From Adiantum capillus-veneris (taxonomy: Eukaryota; Streptophyta; Polypodiopsida; Polypodiales; Pteridaceae), in assembly GCA_014529385.2 (NCBI GenBank), contig CM043942.1:53010647-53074646 (forward strand): a stretch of DNA of 64,000 nucleotides, written 5' to 3'. The translations under genes were made by a program, and so were the position numbers. The notes below the pieces were generated by a model that worked only from the letters and a program-made list of their open reading frames with translations, was not told the DNA's origin and did no database searches. Shown one piece after another: positions 10,107 to 19,884 of this stretch (position 1 is the stretch's first letter; each line of letters opens with the position of its first letter).

Positions 10107-10571
10107 CTTGGTATGTTAGGCACATATACATGTGCGTCAAGTCACCTAGCTAGTAGGTCAGCCGTTATAGGGGCAAGTGTGTGCAGTTTGAATTTTTTTT
10201 TATATGCCCCTAATCTATGTATATGAGATGTGAGTTTTAAGAGGATGACGTAGACAATGAATGCTCTGATAACTTGAGTGACCAAGAAGAAACTATAGTA
10301 GACATCCGGTTTTACAATTTTTCAACCAAAAACCTAAACGTCTATTTTGAAGATCCATTTTTTGTACTTATCGTAGATATGGTGATGCCATGGAATTATA
10401 TGAGAGTCTTTATGAGTTTAGTTTGTGGCCTTTTTAGCTTGGTATGTTAGGCACATGTACATGTGCGTCAAGTCACCCAGCTAGTAGGTCAGCCGTTATA
10501 GGGGCAAGTGTGTGCAGTTTGAATTTTTTTTTATATGCTCCTAATCTATGTATATGAGATGTGAGTTTTAA
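9912..10571. repeat. Tandem duplication, ~330-base unit, two copies
   Basis: Copy 1 is 9912-10240 and copy 2 is 10241-10571. Both start GAGGATGACGTAGACAATG and end GATGTGAGTTTTAA. Only a handful of differences are seen: ATATGAGTC/ATATGAGAGTC, ACATATAC/ACATGTAC, CACCTAG/CACCCAG, GCCCC/GCTCC. The near identity points to a recent event, later than the decay of the gag fragment it includes. Confidence 0.9.
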
Positions 10572-11252
10572 GCAAGCACTGTGGTATCTTATTATCAAAA
10601 TTTTGTAGTTTTTTTGTCGTTATAATTCTTTTGCCCTCAACTAACTTCTCTCTATGTAGTAGTGCTATATAGCCTGTTGTTTGCATCAATTTTTCACATA
10701 GTAATGCATAGATTCAAACATTGACATCTTCAAAAAATTTGTTGTAAAAAAATTAGAATTTTTTAAAACCTTGAAAGCATCCCTTTTGGATTTGTTTTTT
10801 AGAAGCTATAGTATGTTCCCTGCAGGGTACATGATATGGTAGCCTGCATGCAATTTGATCTAGAGCAAGTTGTGAAAGCTTACATGCTTTGTGACATATG
10901 TAAAATTTGAAATTATGGTTTTTCAAAATGGAGAAGATCTTTTTTCAAGTGCATTGGTTGGTATGTGGTGTAAATCCATGCTAGGGCAGGTGCTTCTTCC
11001 TAGTTTCCATGGTGGTCTTCTAAGTTGGCATGTGCTTGTAAATTCCCACGGGATCACTTGTCTTTGACTTGTGGTTTTGTGGAGTTATTTTGATATGGTT
11101 TGTGGTGATGAATTTGCATATTGAGGACTATTGGGATACATTGTTGTAGAGGTGCCCCTTGTTCTTGTTTTCTTAACAATGTTTTGATGCCCTCCACCGC
11201 AAAACTCTTTCACGTGACCTTCAAGTTATAGGTTTTGATTGATGTGATAGCA
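10572..11252. other. No recognisable gene; possible retroelement leader
   Basis: AT-rich, with no motif seen. It lies between the tandem duplication and the gag remnant starting at 11253, so it may be untranslated retroelement sequence. Confidence 0.35.
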
Positions 11253-12700
11253 GAATTTTCAATTTTTTATGGTAATGTAGGCGAGGATGTTGATGCATTC
11301 ATTGAAAAGATGGAGTTTTCTTGTTTGATTACAAATCAAGAAGATCCATTGGTTATGTTGAATATATATATACTTTTTGCTTGAAAGAGAATGCAAGGAC
11401 ATGGTACAATGAATATAAATTGTAGTTGAAATCATCTCGATCTCCATGGTGATGACTGACAGTGCAATTAAGAAGGATTTTCTTGAGAGGTTTAAGAAGG
11501 TAAGGATCTAGAGAAGGTAGGTATTTGTGTCAAGAGCCTTATGCAAGGTGAACATAAAACAATGGATATGCATGTGAGGTAGTTTAATGAGTTATGGAGA
11601 AAATGTTGTAATGTTTTAAGAAATGAGTCCTCCTCTTATGCTTGAATTGACCATGTTTATGCTAATCTTAAGGGCTGATTTGAGATTCAAAGTTGAGCTA
11701 AAAAGGTGGCTTACATTTGAGGATGTAGTAAAGGTTGCAAAGTATGAGGAATGGACACTAGAGAGATTGAGAGGGCTTGGATTGCATGTGATGTGAAGCC
11801 AAAGGTTTCTCCATGCATTGATGTATATACAAAGAGAGCCTCTAATTCAATATTATATCATGGTGTTTGTCTTGCAAAAGAACAACAAGCATATAATGAG
11901 GAGAAAGATGATAAGAAGAATGTACAAATCATGTCATCCTTGTTGTCTTTTCCACTTAATGGTGCTTCACATGGCAAAGATGATGTTTCGATGGATGTGA
12001 AAATGAATGGAAAGGAAAAGAATGAAATTAGTGAAGTTCCAAAAAAGGATCATGATGAGAATCAAGATATGGATGCCATAAATGTCATGTCTACTGTATG
12101 CACGTGCATTGGAAGAGGAGCTTGTATGATGCTAAAGTGGATATAGATTGCCCCTCTCCTTTATGTTTTAGTTGAAAAGGACTTGCACATCAACAAAGCT
12201 TTTCATGTGCAAGAGGATTATACCCAAGAAGAGGCTTCTCAAGTATATTGTATGGTTGGGTCTACGACAAAAAATGATGTTGCTATTGAACATGCTGTGG
12301 ACCTTGGAATGAGGAGACTATCCATAAGTAATTTCATGATTCTATCTATGATGATGTAGGTAGCCATGCTGTCAATGATGAAGTGCATAAGATGGTTCTT
12401 GAGGCTATGTGGGAAGCCATGGAAATGTAATTTGATGCGTAATGATAATATGGTTCATGGTAACTTTCTAGATCCTCTTTTGCTAAGGAGATTAAGCTAT
12501 GTGTAGAAGATGTCTTACCTTTAAGCTGGACACTTTTGAAATGAATGATTTTTTTTAATGGGTGAAGAATATGATTTGGTTATGCATAAGTATATGATGA
12601 TGCTTGATGAAAAGGTTGATGCCATTTTTAAGGGGATGGTAAAGGATGATGTACATGATATGATGAGTGAGGAGACTCTATATATGGTATTTGTGAATAC
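11253..12700 (+). pseudogene. Decayed retroelement gag (capsid region)
   Basis: Pieces of one frame give FYGNVGEDVDAFIEKMEF, followed by ENARTWYNEYK, HKTMD and VREFNELW-like pieces in shifted frames, then LTFEDVVKVAKYEEWTLERL. These follow the Retrotrans_gag layout of LTR elements (F-x-G ... A-x-x-W-[YF] ... L-x-x-F ... A-x-x-x-E). The open piece 11751-12146 is the acidic/basic linker after capsid. More than ten stops and frameshifts occur. No protease, RT or integrase follows before 12700. Confidence 0.6.
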
Positions 12701-12955
12701 TATTTTTTATTTCCAAGGGGAATAGATGGCATATATATTCCATGGTTTGATGTCGGAAACATTAACTTGGGTGCTTTAACTTTATGAAGTTGTAGCATGT
12801 GTTTTATGGCCATTTGATCTAGGTGACCATGAAATTGTTTGCTACTAATGAGCATGAATGTTCTAGTAGGCTTTGGGGTTGGCAAACTATGTTGCGTGCA
12901 TTTTATATGCGAGCTTCTTTTTTTGTGCAGCCTACCTTGATTATAAACTCCGGAA

Positions 12956-12958
<3 letters not shown>

Positions 12959-13003
<45 letters not shown>
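12959..13003. repeat. (GA)n microsatellite
   Basis: About 22 uninterrupted GA units. Confidence 0.95.
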
Positions 13004-13004
<1 letters not shown>

Positions 13005-13347
13005 AGTCCCAAAATGGCACCTCATGCAAAGCTTGAAAAATGGCATCACTTTTTATTTAAGAGTGAAAGAGAGAAGTTTTGTTGATTCTTCAAAATGTGT
13101 AGCACCTATTGGATCAAACAAAAATAAATTCAATCAATAATAAGATGGCCATCCCTTTGAAAATCCAAGTCAAAGCTCTACCTCATGCGACACACTTGCT
13201 ATTCTGTGCCCTCATCCCCACCTTGCACACACACAGGTGGAGAGGTGCCTCCCCCAAACCCTATCCTTGCAAACTCTTTGTCCCAAAACTCTTCCCTCGT
13301 GGAGACACATATTGCGCCCTCTCCTTGGCCCCACCTTGCACACACAT

Positions 13348-13351
<4 letters not shown>
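13004..13351. other. No gene; short duplicated segment near the LINE insertion site
   Basis: The phrase CCCACCTTGCACACACA occurs at about 13216 and again at about 13330, just before the long (GA)n tract, so a small local duplication is present. No coding motif. Confidence 0.5.

Positions 13352-13440
<89 letters not shown>
13352..13440. repeat. (GA)n microsatellite at the LINE 3' end
   Basis: Eighty-nine bases of GA repeat, joined without a gap to TAGATAGATTTTATTATC, the reverse complement of the LINE 3' terminus (element on the minus strand). Confidence 0.95.
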
Positions 13441-13444
<4 letters not shown>

Positions 13445-13480
13445 TAGATTTTATTATCGTCCTCGGAGGTCAAATATGAC

Positions 13481-14119
13481 CTATGGGACCAAAGTTACAT
13501 GTGATGTAGTATGTGTACGGTTGATGAGTGACTCTCGATGCTCCAAAATTGTAGTGATGAGAGTCGCAATGGAGAGCCCACACTTTGGCTGGGAGAGGAA
13601 AGTGTGTAGGTCTAAGTTATGGCTGAAAATGTGAGAGAAGCAAGTTCGGATGTGATCAAAAGCTGAGCACTCTAGTAGTGTGTGGTACTCAGACTCTCGA
13701 ACTTGCAGTGAGCATAATGTGCACAATCGATTTGACTCTTCTCCATTGCCCCAACGCCCTATCTCGCATCGAAGGAAATGGGAGCTAAGCCGAATTGCTG
13801 CGATAGTGCGTATCACGGACAAGGGAATAGGCTCAAGCATATAAGTGTGAGTACGGTTTCCTCTCTCAGCGAAGAACATGGTTTTGTAGTTGGGGGCAAT
13901 ATAGGTGGTGTAATGTATGAAGCGTGACCCACCGGATTTCTCCCAAGCCGTAATACATTGGCGTTGTAGAAAAGCTTCATTCACTTGAGAGTCAATTGAA
14001 GCATCATGTAGCAAGTGTAATGCATCCCATCTCCCAAACCACTTCTTTATGTCTTGCATCCATCCCGTGCTCAAGATCTTGCTTTTATGCGTCTTTTGAA
14101 CTTTTTTGCTTGTTCCCAT
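13481..14119 (-). pseudogene. LINE ORF2 C-terminal domain (zinc knuckle), +1 frame
   Basis: This 212-codon open segment continues ORF2 after a one-base frame change in an A run at about 14100 (GCAAAAAAG). It carries RLCTLCSLQVRESEYHTLLEC, a C-x2-C ... H-x4-C arrangement matching the C-terminal zinc domain of plant LINE RTs, thought to help RNA or target binding. It stops at 13481, about 40 bases before the element end. Removing one A from the run would join it smoothly to ORF2, so it was almost certainly the end of the same protein. The apparent start inside ORF2 is not a real initiation site. Confidence 0.75.
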
Positions 14120-16871
14120 GCAATTGTAGGAAGTCGATGTGAGGGTTTTGACGCATCTTTATCATGTACTCCACAACCCTTTCCATGCCCATAACCTCAA
14201 TTGGAAGAGATCCCGACTCAAGAAGTAGGAGCATATATGGTGTTTGTGTCTTAACTTGGAGAAAGTTTGTAAGAAAACGCTTTTGGACATTCTCAAACTC
14301 TTTCCAAGTAGACTTTGAGATGCTCCCACCCCACACTTCAACTCCATAAAGAAGAACCGGTGTCACCAATGCATCAAAAAGATACTTCTTGAGAACCCAA
14401 CACTTGATGTTTCCCGCATTACACATGTTCTCAAATGCATAATATGCTCTCTTTCCCGCTTCCAAACGACGCATAGCACATTCATGCCACTTGTGATTGG
14501 ATGGAACCTCAAGGCCAAGGTACTTAAAGCTCTCAACAACTTCAAGTGTCTCGTTGTTGTACACAATGCATGGCTTCTCCTTATGGTTGGTTTTCACAAG
14601 CATAACCTTTGTTTTGGATTCATTTACAATCAGCCCACTATGCAAGCAAAAGTTCTCAAGGACAACCATAAGCTTTTGTGCATCTTCTAAAGTGTGTGCT
14701 AGAAGCACTACATCATCCGCATACAACAAAAGCATGATTACCGCATTGCAAATAGTGACCTCTTCAATGCCTTCTTCTTGCATAAAGTCAAGTACCATTT
14801 GTTCCAATTGATCGATGCATAAACCAAAGAGAGTTGGTGACAATGGACATCCTTGTTTAACCCCAATAGTGCTTACAAAAATTTCTGAAATTTCTCTTCC
14901 CATGCGCAATTGACAAATCACCTTCTCATAGATTCGAGAAACCGCAAGCATAAACTCACTTGGCACTTGGAGTTCTTCCAACCTTCTCCACAAATTGTTA
15001 TGTGGAATCATATCAAAGGCTTTCTTAAAGTCCACAAAACAACAATACAATCGCTTGCCTTTCAACCGACTTTCCTCCATGAGAACACGAAGAGTGACAA
15101 GATGATCAATGGTGCTATGGCATCGACGAAAACCCGCTTGTCCCTTTGCACGCTTGTCATTCTCTTCAGCCCAATCACTCAATTTCATCTCCATTATGCA
15201 CCCAAATAACTTTGCCATAAGAGACCCAATCATTATAGTCCGGTAGTTGCTTACATTCTTTACATCCCCTCCTTTATGCAAAGGCTTAACCCAATTAGTA
15301 CTCCAATCATAAGGCATACCATGTTGAAGTGCAAGGTTGAACATATCACACATCCACTCATGGGTAAAATCTCCCGTCCATTTGATCATCTCCGGCTTGA
15401 TACCTTGAAGATCTCCCGCTTTACGAGTGGCCAACTTTTCAAGCCCATCGCATACATCCTCAATAGTAAAAAAAGACGGCATACATGGGAGTGAACCATA
15501 AAATGGCATTTTTTCAGTATTTTCTTGCTCATATAATTGCCTACAATGTGTGTACATATCCACTAGACTCAAGTTACCAAAATTCTCAACCCGCTTGCCT
15601 CTCAAGTTTCTCCAAAATCTTCCACATGCATGTGCCTTTTCTTGGACTTGAAATTCTTGTTGCTTTATTTCCCATCTTCTTCTCTTCTTTTGAATCAATG
15701 CTTTGTATGTATGCAAATGACTTTGATAGTTGTCTTTGTCCATAGTTGCATCAAGCTTTATCAAGGACTTTCGAGCATCTTGACATTCTTTATCAAACCA
15801 CCTTTTGCGTGATCTATCTTTGTTGATACCATGGAGATGCTTTATGGCAAAGCATTCTTCCGCACAAGAACAAATAGCTTTCTTGAAAGCTTCCCATTTA
15901 GTTTCCAATGGTGCATCACATTGAAGCTTTGTCATCCATAATTTTTGCTCAACCATTTCAATGTACATTGGTGCCCGTTTGAAATCCATACATAGTGATA
16001 ACTTCTCTTTCCTTTGGCTGAGATTATCATGCTTAGTTGCTTCTCCACATGAAAGGTCAATACATAAGGTGCAATGGTCCGATTCCGGGGTCCATTGACC
16101 AAACATAAAACTCTTTATGCGATACATGATGGCTTCAGAGAGTAGCATATAGTCAATCACACTATCCCCATTATGTCTTCTATATGTAAATCCATTGGTT
16201 CCACTCCACAAAGATACACCATTGGCAATGAGCATACCCGTGCTATTACACATGTGTAAAAGTAACTTTCCATAGTGATCGGGCTCTTTCTCATCCATTG
16301 AAGTACGATCATACAAGTGAACTTCCTCCAACTCCCTTGAAATGTATGGCATATCAAATTGTTGAGTATCATGTTGCAATGTTTTTGTGCGAGCATTCAT
16401 ATCCCCAAATACAATAACATCACCTTCACCTTTGAAATAAGCAATGTCCTCTTCCAAATCAGAAAATGGTTGATCTCTATCCATGCAAGCATAAAAGGGA
16501 GAATCATGATGAGGAATGTAGCAACCGGCTACAAAAGTGGGTGCTCTTTTTGGTGTCATAATTTTCAACCATACATAACGTTTGTACTTGTCATCTTTCA
16601 CAATTGATACAAAATCTTCCAATCCTTTCTTAACCATACATGCTAACCCTCCTTGTCCTCTTCGTTGCTTGAGATTCTTCGACCACATCAATGAATGTAC
16701 ATTGTAATCCTCCAAGCCGTTAATCCTTTGTGTATCATGCTCCCAAGTTTCAACAAGAAGTACAACATCGGCTTTGCTTGTTAGTTCATCAATGCCAACC
16801 CCCGCATTCCATGGGTATCCATTACAATTCCAAAAGCATATTTTCAATTGTAACTCGGTCTCATAGGTCAC
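14085..16871 (-). CDS. LINE ORF2: APE endonuclease and reverse transcriptase
   Basis: The open frame has 928 codons. Endonuclease residues are visible: N at 15 (WNCNG), E41 (LLVETW), D157/N159 (FGDMNART), S-D-H at 264-266. It nicks target DNA. The RT domain spans about 480-760, with VDFKKAFD (613-620), GVKQGCPLSP (670-679) and the catalytic YADD (717-720). It primes on the nicked target to copy element RNA. All catalytic residues are intact. The frame has no ATG before codon 62, so the listed start (GTG, 16871) is not convincing. It is in the same frame as ORF1 and separated from it only by TAG GGA TGC, so ORF2 may be made by readthrough, or the TAG may be a mutation. The C-terminal domain continues in another frame at 14119. 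Confidence 0.85.
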   Translation of the reverse strand: MTYETELQLKICFWNCNGYPWNAGVGIDELTSKADVVLLVETWEHDTQRINGLEDYNVHSLMWSKNLKQRRGQGGLACMVKKGLEDFVSIVKDDKYKRYVWLKIMTPKRAPTFVAGCYIPHHDSPFYACMDRDQPFSDLEEDIAYFKGEGDVIVFGDMNARTKTLQHDTQQFDMPYISRELEEVHLYDRTSMDEKEPDHYGKLLLHMCNSTGMLIANGVSLWSGTNGFTYRRHNGDSVIDYMLLSEAIMYRIKSFMFGQWTPESDHCTLCIDLSCGEATKHDNLSQRKEKLSLCMDFKRAPMYIEMVEQKLWMTKLQCDAPLETKWEAFKKAICSCAEECFAIKHLHGINKDRSRKRWFDKECQDARKSLIKLDATMDKDNYQSHLHTYKALIQKKRRRWEIKQQEFQVQEKAHACGRFWRNLRGKRVENFGNLSLVDMYTHCRQLYEQENTEKMPFYGSLPCMPSFFTIEDVCDGLEKLATRKAGDLQGIKPEMIKWTGDFTHEWMCDMFNLALQHGMPYDWSTNWVKPLHKGGDVKNVSNYRTIMIGSLMAKLFGCIMEMKLSDWAEENDKRAKGQAGFRRCHSTIDHLVTLRVLMEESRLKGKRLYCCFVDFKKAFDMIPHNNLWRRLEELQVPSEFMLAVSRIYEKVICQLRMGREISEIFVSTIGVKQGCPLSPTLFGLCIDQLEQMVLDFMQEEGIEEVTICNAVIMLLLYADDVVLLAHTLEDAQKLMVVLENFCLHSGLIVNESKTKVMLVKTNHKEKPCIVYNNETLEVVESFKYLGLEVPSNHKWHECAMRRLEAGKRAYYAFENMCNAGNIKCWVLKKYLFDALVTPVLLYGVEVWGGSISKSTWKEFENVQKRFLTNFLQVKTQTPYMLLLLESGSLPIEVMGMERVVEYMIKMRQNPHIDFLQLHGNKQKSSKDA

Positions 16872-16877
16872 GCATCC

Positions 16878-17828
16878 CTATTTGCTTGAGAGACTTGCCT
16901 CCTCCTTGGGCACATTTTCTTCATGAGAGATTTCCTTGTTTTTATTATTCTTTTCCTCATATGCCTTGCGACGCATATTTTGTTGCTTAATAGTGCGATC
17001 TTCACATACAAAACATTTTGTATTCCTCAAATAGATCCAACTATTATCAAGGATAATCTTTCGCTTGGTCTCATCCGGCATGGTGCATACAATTGGCCGT
17101 TCTCCCGAGCGAGGAGCTCCTTGCTTCCCCACTCTATGTGCTCCATAGACCATAACTCCGGACATGCCAAAGTGGGTTTTGAAGAAATCTTCAATAACAA
17201 TGGCAAGAGAAGGAGGTGTCTCTAACTTCTCTTCGGGAATTCCACGAATAACAATGTTCTTGGAACGTCGCTCCCGTTCCTTCAACTCCTCCACATCTAC
17301 ATTCTCAACATTCTTTGTTTGAACCATAGCTTGCATGAGTGAGGAATTAGAAACCACATTGCTACCACATACATCAGCCCAAGACTTGTTTGTGCATACA
17401 TTTTTCATGTCGCATACATCCCGGCTCATAGTGTCAAATTTCTCCTCTTTCAATACATGGTCATGCTCTACTTTGCTCATCCGCTCCTTCAAAGCATTCA
17501 AGTCCACAAGAGAGCGTTTACATTCCTTGACTTCCTCTTCAAGTTGCATCAAACGTGTTGTTTGCATCTCAAGTGTCCTCTTGAGATTCTCATTCTCAAC
17601 CACAAGTACCCTTAGTGTGCCATTCTCCATTGCAAGTGCTCGTAAGTCTTCGCCTTGTTTGTTTACGGTCTCTTGCAATGATACCAAGTACGCCATGATC
17701 ATGGTTTCCGATGTCGTTGGTTGGGTGGTTGTGTTGCTATCTCCACACTTAGGAGATTTTGGATCATTTTCCACAATGGTTGTGGACCTTGTTGAAGAAG
17801 AAGAACCCTTGCGAGTGCCGGAAGACAT
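16878..17828 (-). CDS. LINE ORF1: coiled-coil RNA-binding protein
   Basis: 316 residues from ATG 17828. The order is: a Ser/Thr-rich head (1-45), a long coiled coil (about 46-135, with leucine heptads such as ENENLKRTLEMQTTRLMQLE), then RRSKNIVIRGIPEE (188-200) and YGAHRVGK...RPIVCTMPDETKRKIIL (228-260), and a basic tail. This is the plan of L1-type ORF1p (Transposase_22): coiled coil for trimerisation, RRM, and a C-terminal domain binding element RNA. Most plant LINE ORF1s instead carry DUF4283 and a CCHC knuckle, so this type is less usual. No CCHC is present. It ends TAG at 16878-16880 in frame with ORF2. Confidence 0.8.
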   Translation of the reverse strand: MSSGTRKGSSSSTRSTTIVENDPKSPKCGDSNTTTQPTTSETMIMAYLVSLQETVNKQGEDLRALAMENGTLRVLVVENENLKRTLEMQTTRLMQLEEEVKECKRSLVDLNALKERMSKVEHDHVLKEEKFDTMSRDVCDMKNVCTNKSWADVCGSNVVSNSSLMQAMVQTKNVENVDVEELKERERRSKNIVIRGIPEEKLETPPSLAIVIEDFFKTHFGMSGVMVYGAHRVGKQGAPRSGERPIVCTMPDETKRKIILDNSWIYLRNTKCFVCEDRTIKQQNMRRKAYEEKNNKNKEISHEENVPKEEASLSSK

Positions 17829-18053
17829 TGTATGTAAAATAGGAGATGAGAATCAATTTTGTTGAACTTGTTCACTTCGAAAATGCTGCTACAGAAACAC
17901 TTTCCATAACTCTGAAAATTTCTGTCTTTACATCAATGCGTAGAGGACTTCGTGCTCTTCGATTGAGGCTATAGATCACCCAAATCGGAGTTCGGATGAA
18001 GAAGTTATGATCAAAAGAGTGGACTGCTGTCTACTAGGTCAAAAAACGGCTGC

Positions 18054-18056
<3 letters not shown>
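17829..18056 (-). promoter_or_regulatory. LINE 5' UTR (likely internal promoter)
   Basis: From the (TC)n boundary (AGTGCAGCCG on the minus strand) to the ORF1 ATG there are 228 bases without repeats or ORFs. LINEs usually carry an internal Pol II promoter here; no specific box can be assigned. Full-length status is supported because the element ends exactly at the microsatellite. Confidence 0.5.

Positions 18057-18108
<52 letters not shown>
18057..18108. repeat. (GA)n microsatellite at the LINE 5' end
   Basis: Fifty-two bases of GA repeat immediately next to the LINE 5' UTR; the plus strand then continues TTAAGCACCGGG. Confidence 0.95.
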
Positions 18109-18111
<3 letters not shown>

Positions 18112-19013
18112 AGCACCGGGAATAGAAAAAGAGGCAAAGGCTTTGATCAGGCGAGAGGGAGAGAGAATCTACTAAAGTATCTTTGATTTTCTCTTTTTTT
18201 TGGTTGTGGTGGAAACATACTACAATCCACATATTCCTATTAGACAAATTTTTGGAGATTCAATTTGTGTGCAAGTCTTATTTTATTCAATCGCACTCTG
18301 TAGCAATGGCTCACAATTGAGCTCAGAACCTTGAATGTTAGACAAAGACACTAGCCTAAACCATTGTAGCGCAAGAGGGGCATGCCTAGTATATGAGCCT
18401 TGCATGATTAAAAGAAATCACACTACACCTGCACCACCGCATGGCAGTCTCCTCATTCATGCAGACTCCATGTTTGTGCAACCTCCTTTGCCACTTGCCT
18501 CCCTCACCAGGGCTACCACTTTTCATCACTTTGCCTTTTTCCATTTCATCCAAATGCATGTATCTTCCAAGATATTTCCTAATAAACCAATTCCCAAAAT
18601 TTGAACCACATAACTATGTGCTTTTTCATAAGCAAGTTAATAATGAGGATACAAGCTTGTCAATACCACTTTGTGATTAATACAAATTTACAATAGATAT
18701 AGATACTTGGATTTGCTGATGTTAGATACACCTTACAACAAATCGACATGGTTAATGCTTGAGACTTGGAATTGTTAATCCTAGTCTTTACACTAGAGGT
18801 AAGACTCTACTGCTACAAGTCATGACCACAATCACTTTGGAGGGATGTAGATGACCAACATTCTCCCAAAATGTTGATGATGATTAGGATGACAATTGGT
18901 AATGTATTTTCCCCTCTCACTCTAGCCCACCTTCTTCATTCCAACCACTACCTCTTCTTCTAATGACACTGATTGAATCATTCTCTGCTTGGCTCATAAT
19001 AAGGTTCTTTCCA

Positions 19014-19046
<33 letters not shown>
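19014..19046. repeat. (TC)n microsatellite
   Basis: A TC repeat with one TATC interruption. Confidence 0.9.
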
Positions 19047-19196
19047 ATGAAGAGTTTCAATCATAATAGATTGCATAATATTAATAATGTCTCCCTACCT
19101 CTATATCATGCTTGTGTCACACTAGAGACAACTAGAGACTAGGGCATATCACCATCCTTTATTATATGGGGACAACCTATGTGGAACCTTGGACAT

Positions 19197-19345
19197 GCAA
19201 GAAAGAGGAGGAGTGCATAACTTGGTGGTTGTCAATAGTCCCATTGACAACACAATTATCTTGAAAAGACAAGAGAGGAGGAGGGTATAACTTGGTGGTT
19301 GTCAGTAGTGCCATTGACAACATACTTGAGTTTGAAAAGGCAAGA
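19197..19345. repeat. Tandem duplication, ~68-base unit
   Basis: Two copies of a unit containing ATAACTTGGTGGTTGTCA, CCATTGACAACA and GACAAGAGAGGAGGAGG (or GGCAAGAGAGGAGG), with a third partial GAGGAGGAG run. About 90% identical by eye. Confidence 0.8.
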
Positions 19346-19493
19346 GAGGAGGAGGAGAGGAGGAGATAGATGTTGTCAATAGGGTAGTGAAACAATGGGT
19401 ACAATGGCTACACAAGATTCTATGCAGGGGTAGTTGCATCCATGTCATGGGACAACCATGGATGTTAACCCAAAATGTCGGGAACTCAATTTT

Positions 19494-19837
19494 TGTTGAA
19501 GATGATGAGACAGGAAACAGAAGGAAGATAGCAACTCAGAGTAGGAAGAAGATGGAGAAGGAGAAGACAATGAAATAGGAAACAGAAGGAAGATAGCAGC
19601 TTAGAGTAGGAAGAAGATGGAGAAGGAGAAGACACAGAGCTTGCGTACGAGATCTCTGTAGTCTATCTCTCTGTATTAGAATAATAGAGTATTTACAAAC
19701 TCAGAGCTACAAAGCTTATATGAGACCCTAAGAGATAAGGTGTCCTTTCACACCAGATGTCTAGGGGGAAAAACCCAGTGGGACAAAAGTGCCCCTAGTG
19801 AAGCGCGTATACACACTAACACTACTACATGTCTACA
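19494..19837 (-). repeat. copia 3' LTR, with internal duplication
   Basis: 344 bases against 279 in the other LTR. The extra 65 bases are a tandem copy of GGAAACAGAAGGAAGATAGC...GGAGAAGACA (about 19513-19577 and 19578-19642). The terminal TG/CA and TSD are intact. Confidence 0.92.
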
Positions 19838-19884
19838 AATCCCCCCTGTAGTGATAGTGTGAATCCGTACAAGGTAGCAGATCA

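Larger units (their letters stand above)
13441..18056 (-). mobile_element. Near full-length LINE bounded by (GA)n at both ends
   Basis: A non-LTR retrotransposon of about 4.6 kb on the minus strand. It has a 5' UTR of about 228 bases (17829-18056), ORF1, ORF2 with APE endonuclease and RT, a zinc-knuckle C-terminus and a 3' UTR of only about 40 bases ending GATAATAAAATCTATCTA. There is no poly-A. The right flank (GA)n is 18057-18108 and the left flank (GA)n is 13352-13440, so the element sits inside a GA/TC microsatellite. L1, I and R1 superfamily elements share this gene order. The coiled-coil/RRM ORF1 is L1-like, while the short 3' UTR and microsatellite-type tail are more like R1/I-clade elements. 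A tree of the RT is needed to place it. Confidence 0.85.
18109..19488. other. Non-coding stretch with simple repeats
   Basis: Short ORFs (up to 89 codons) have low-complexity or Cys/His/Pro-rich translations without family motifs. It contains a (TC)n tract at 19014-19046 and a small tandem duplication at 19197-19345. It is the target DNA of the copia element and continues after 24736. Confidence 0.5.

Noticed and set aside
13109-13473. ORFs with long Arg-Glu or Ser-Leu repeats
   Set aside because: Pure translations of the (GA)n microsatellite.
17335-17865. Plus-strand ORF of 176 codons opposite LINE ORF1
   Set aside because: Antisense shadow of the coiled-coil region; no motif.
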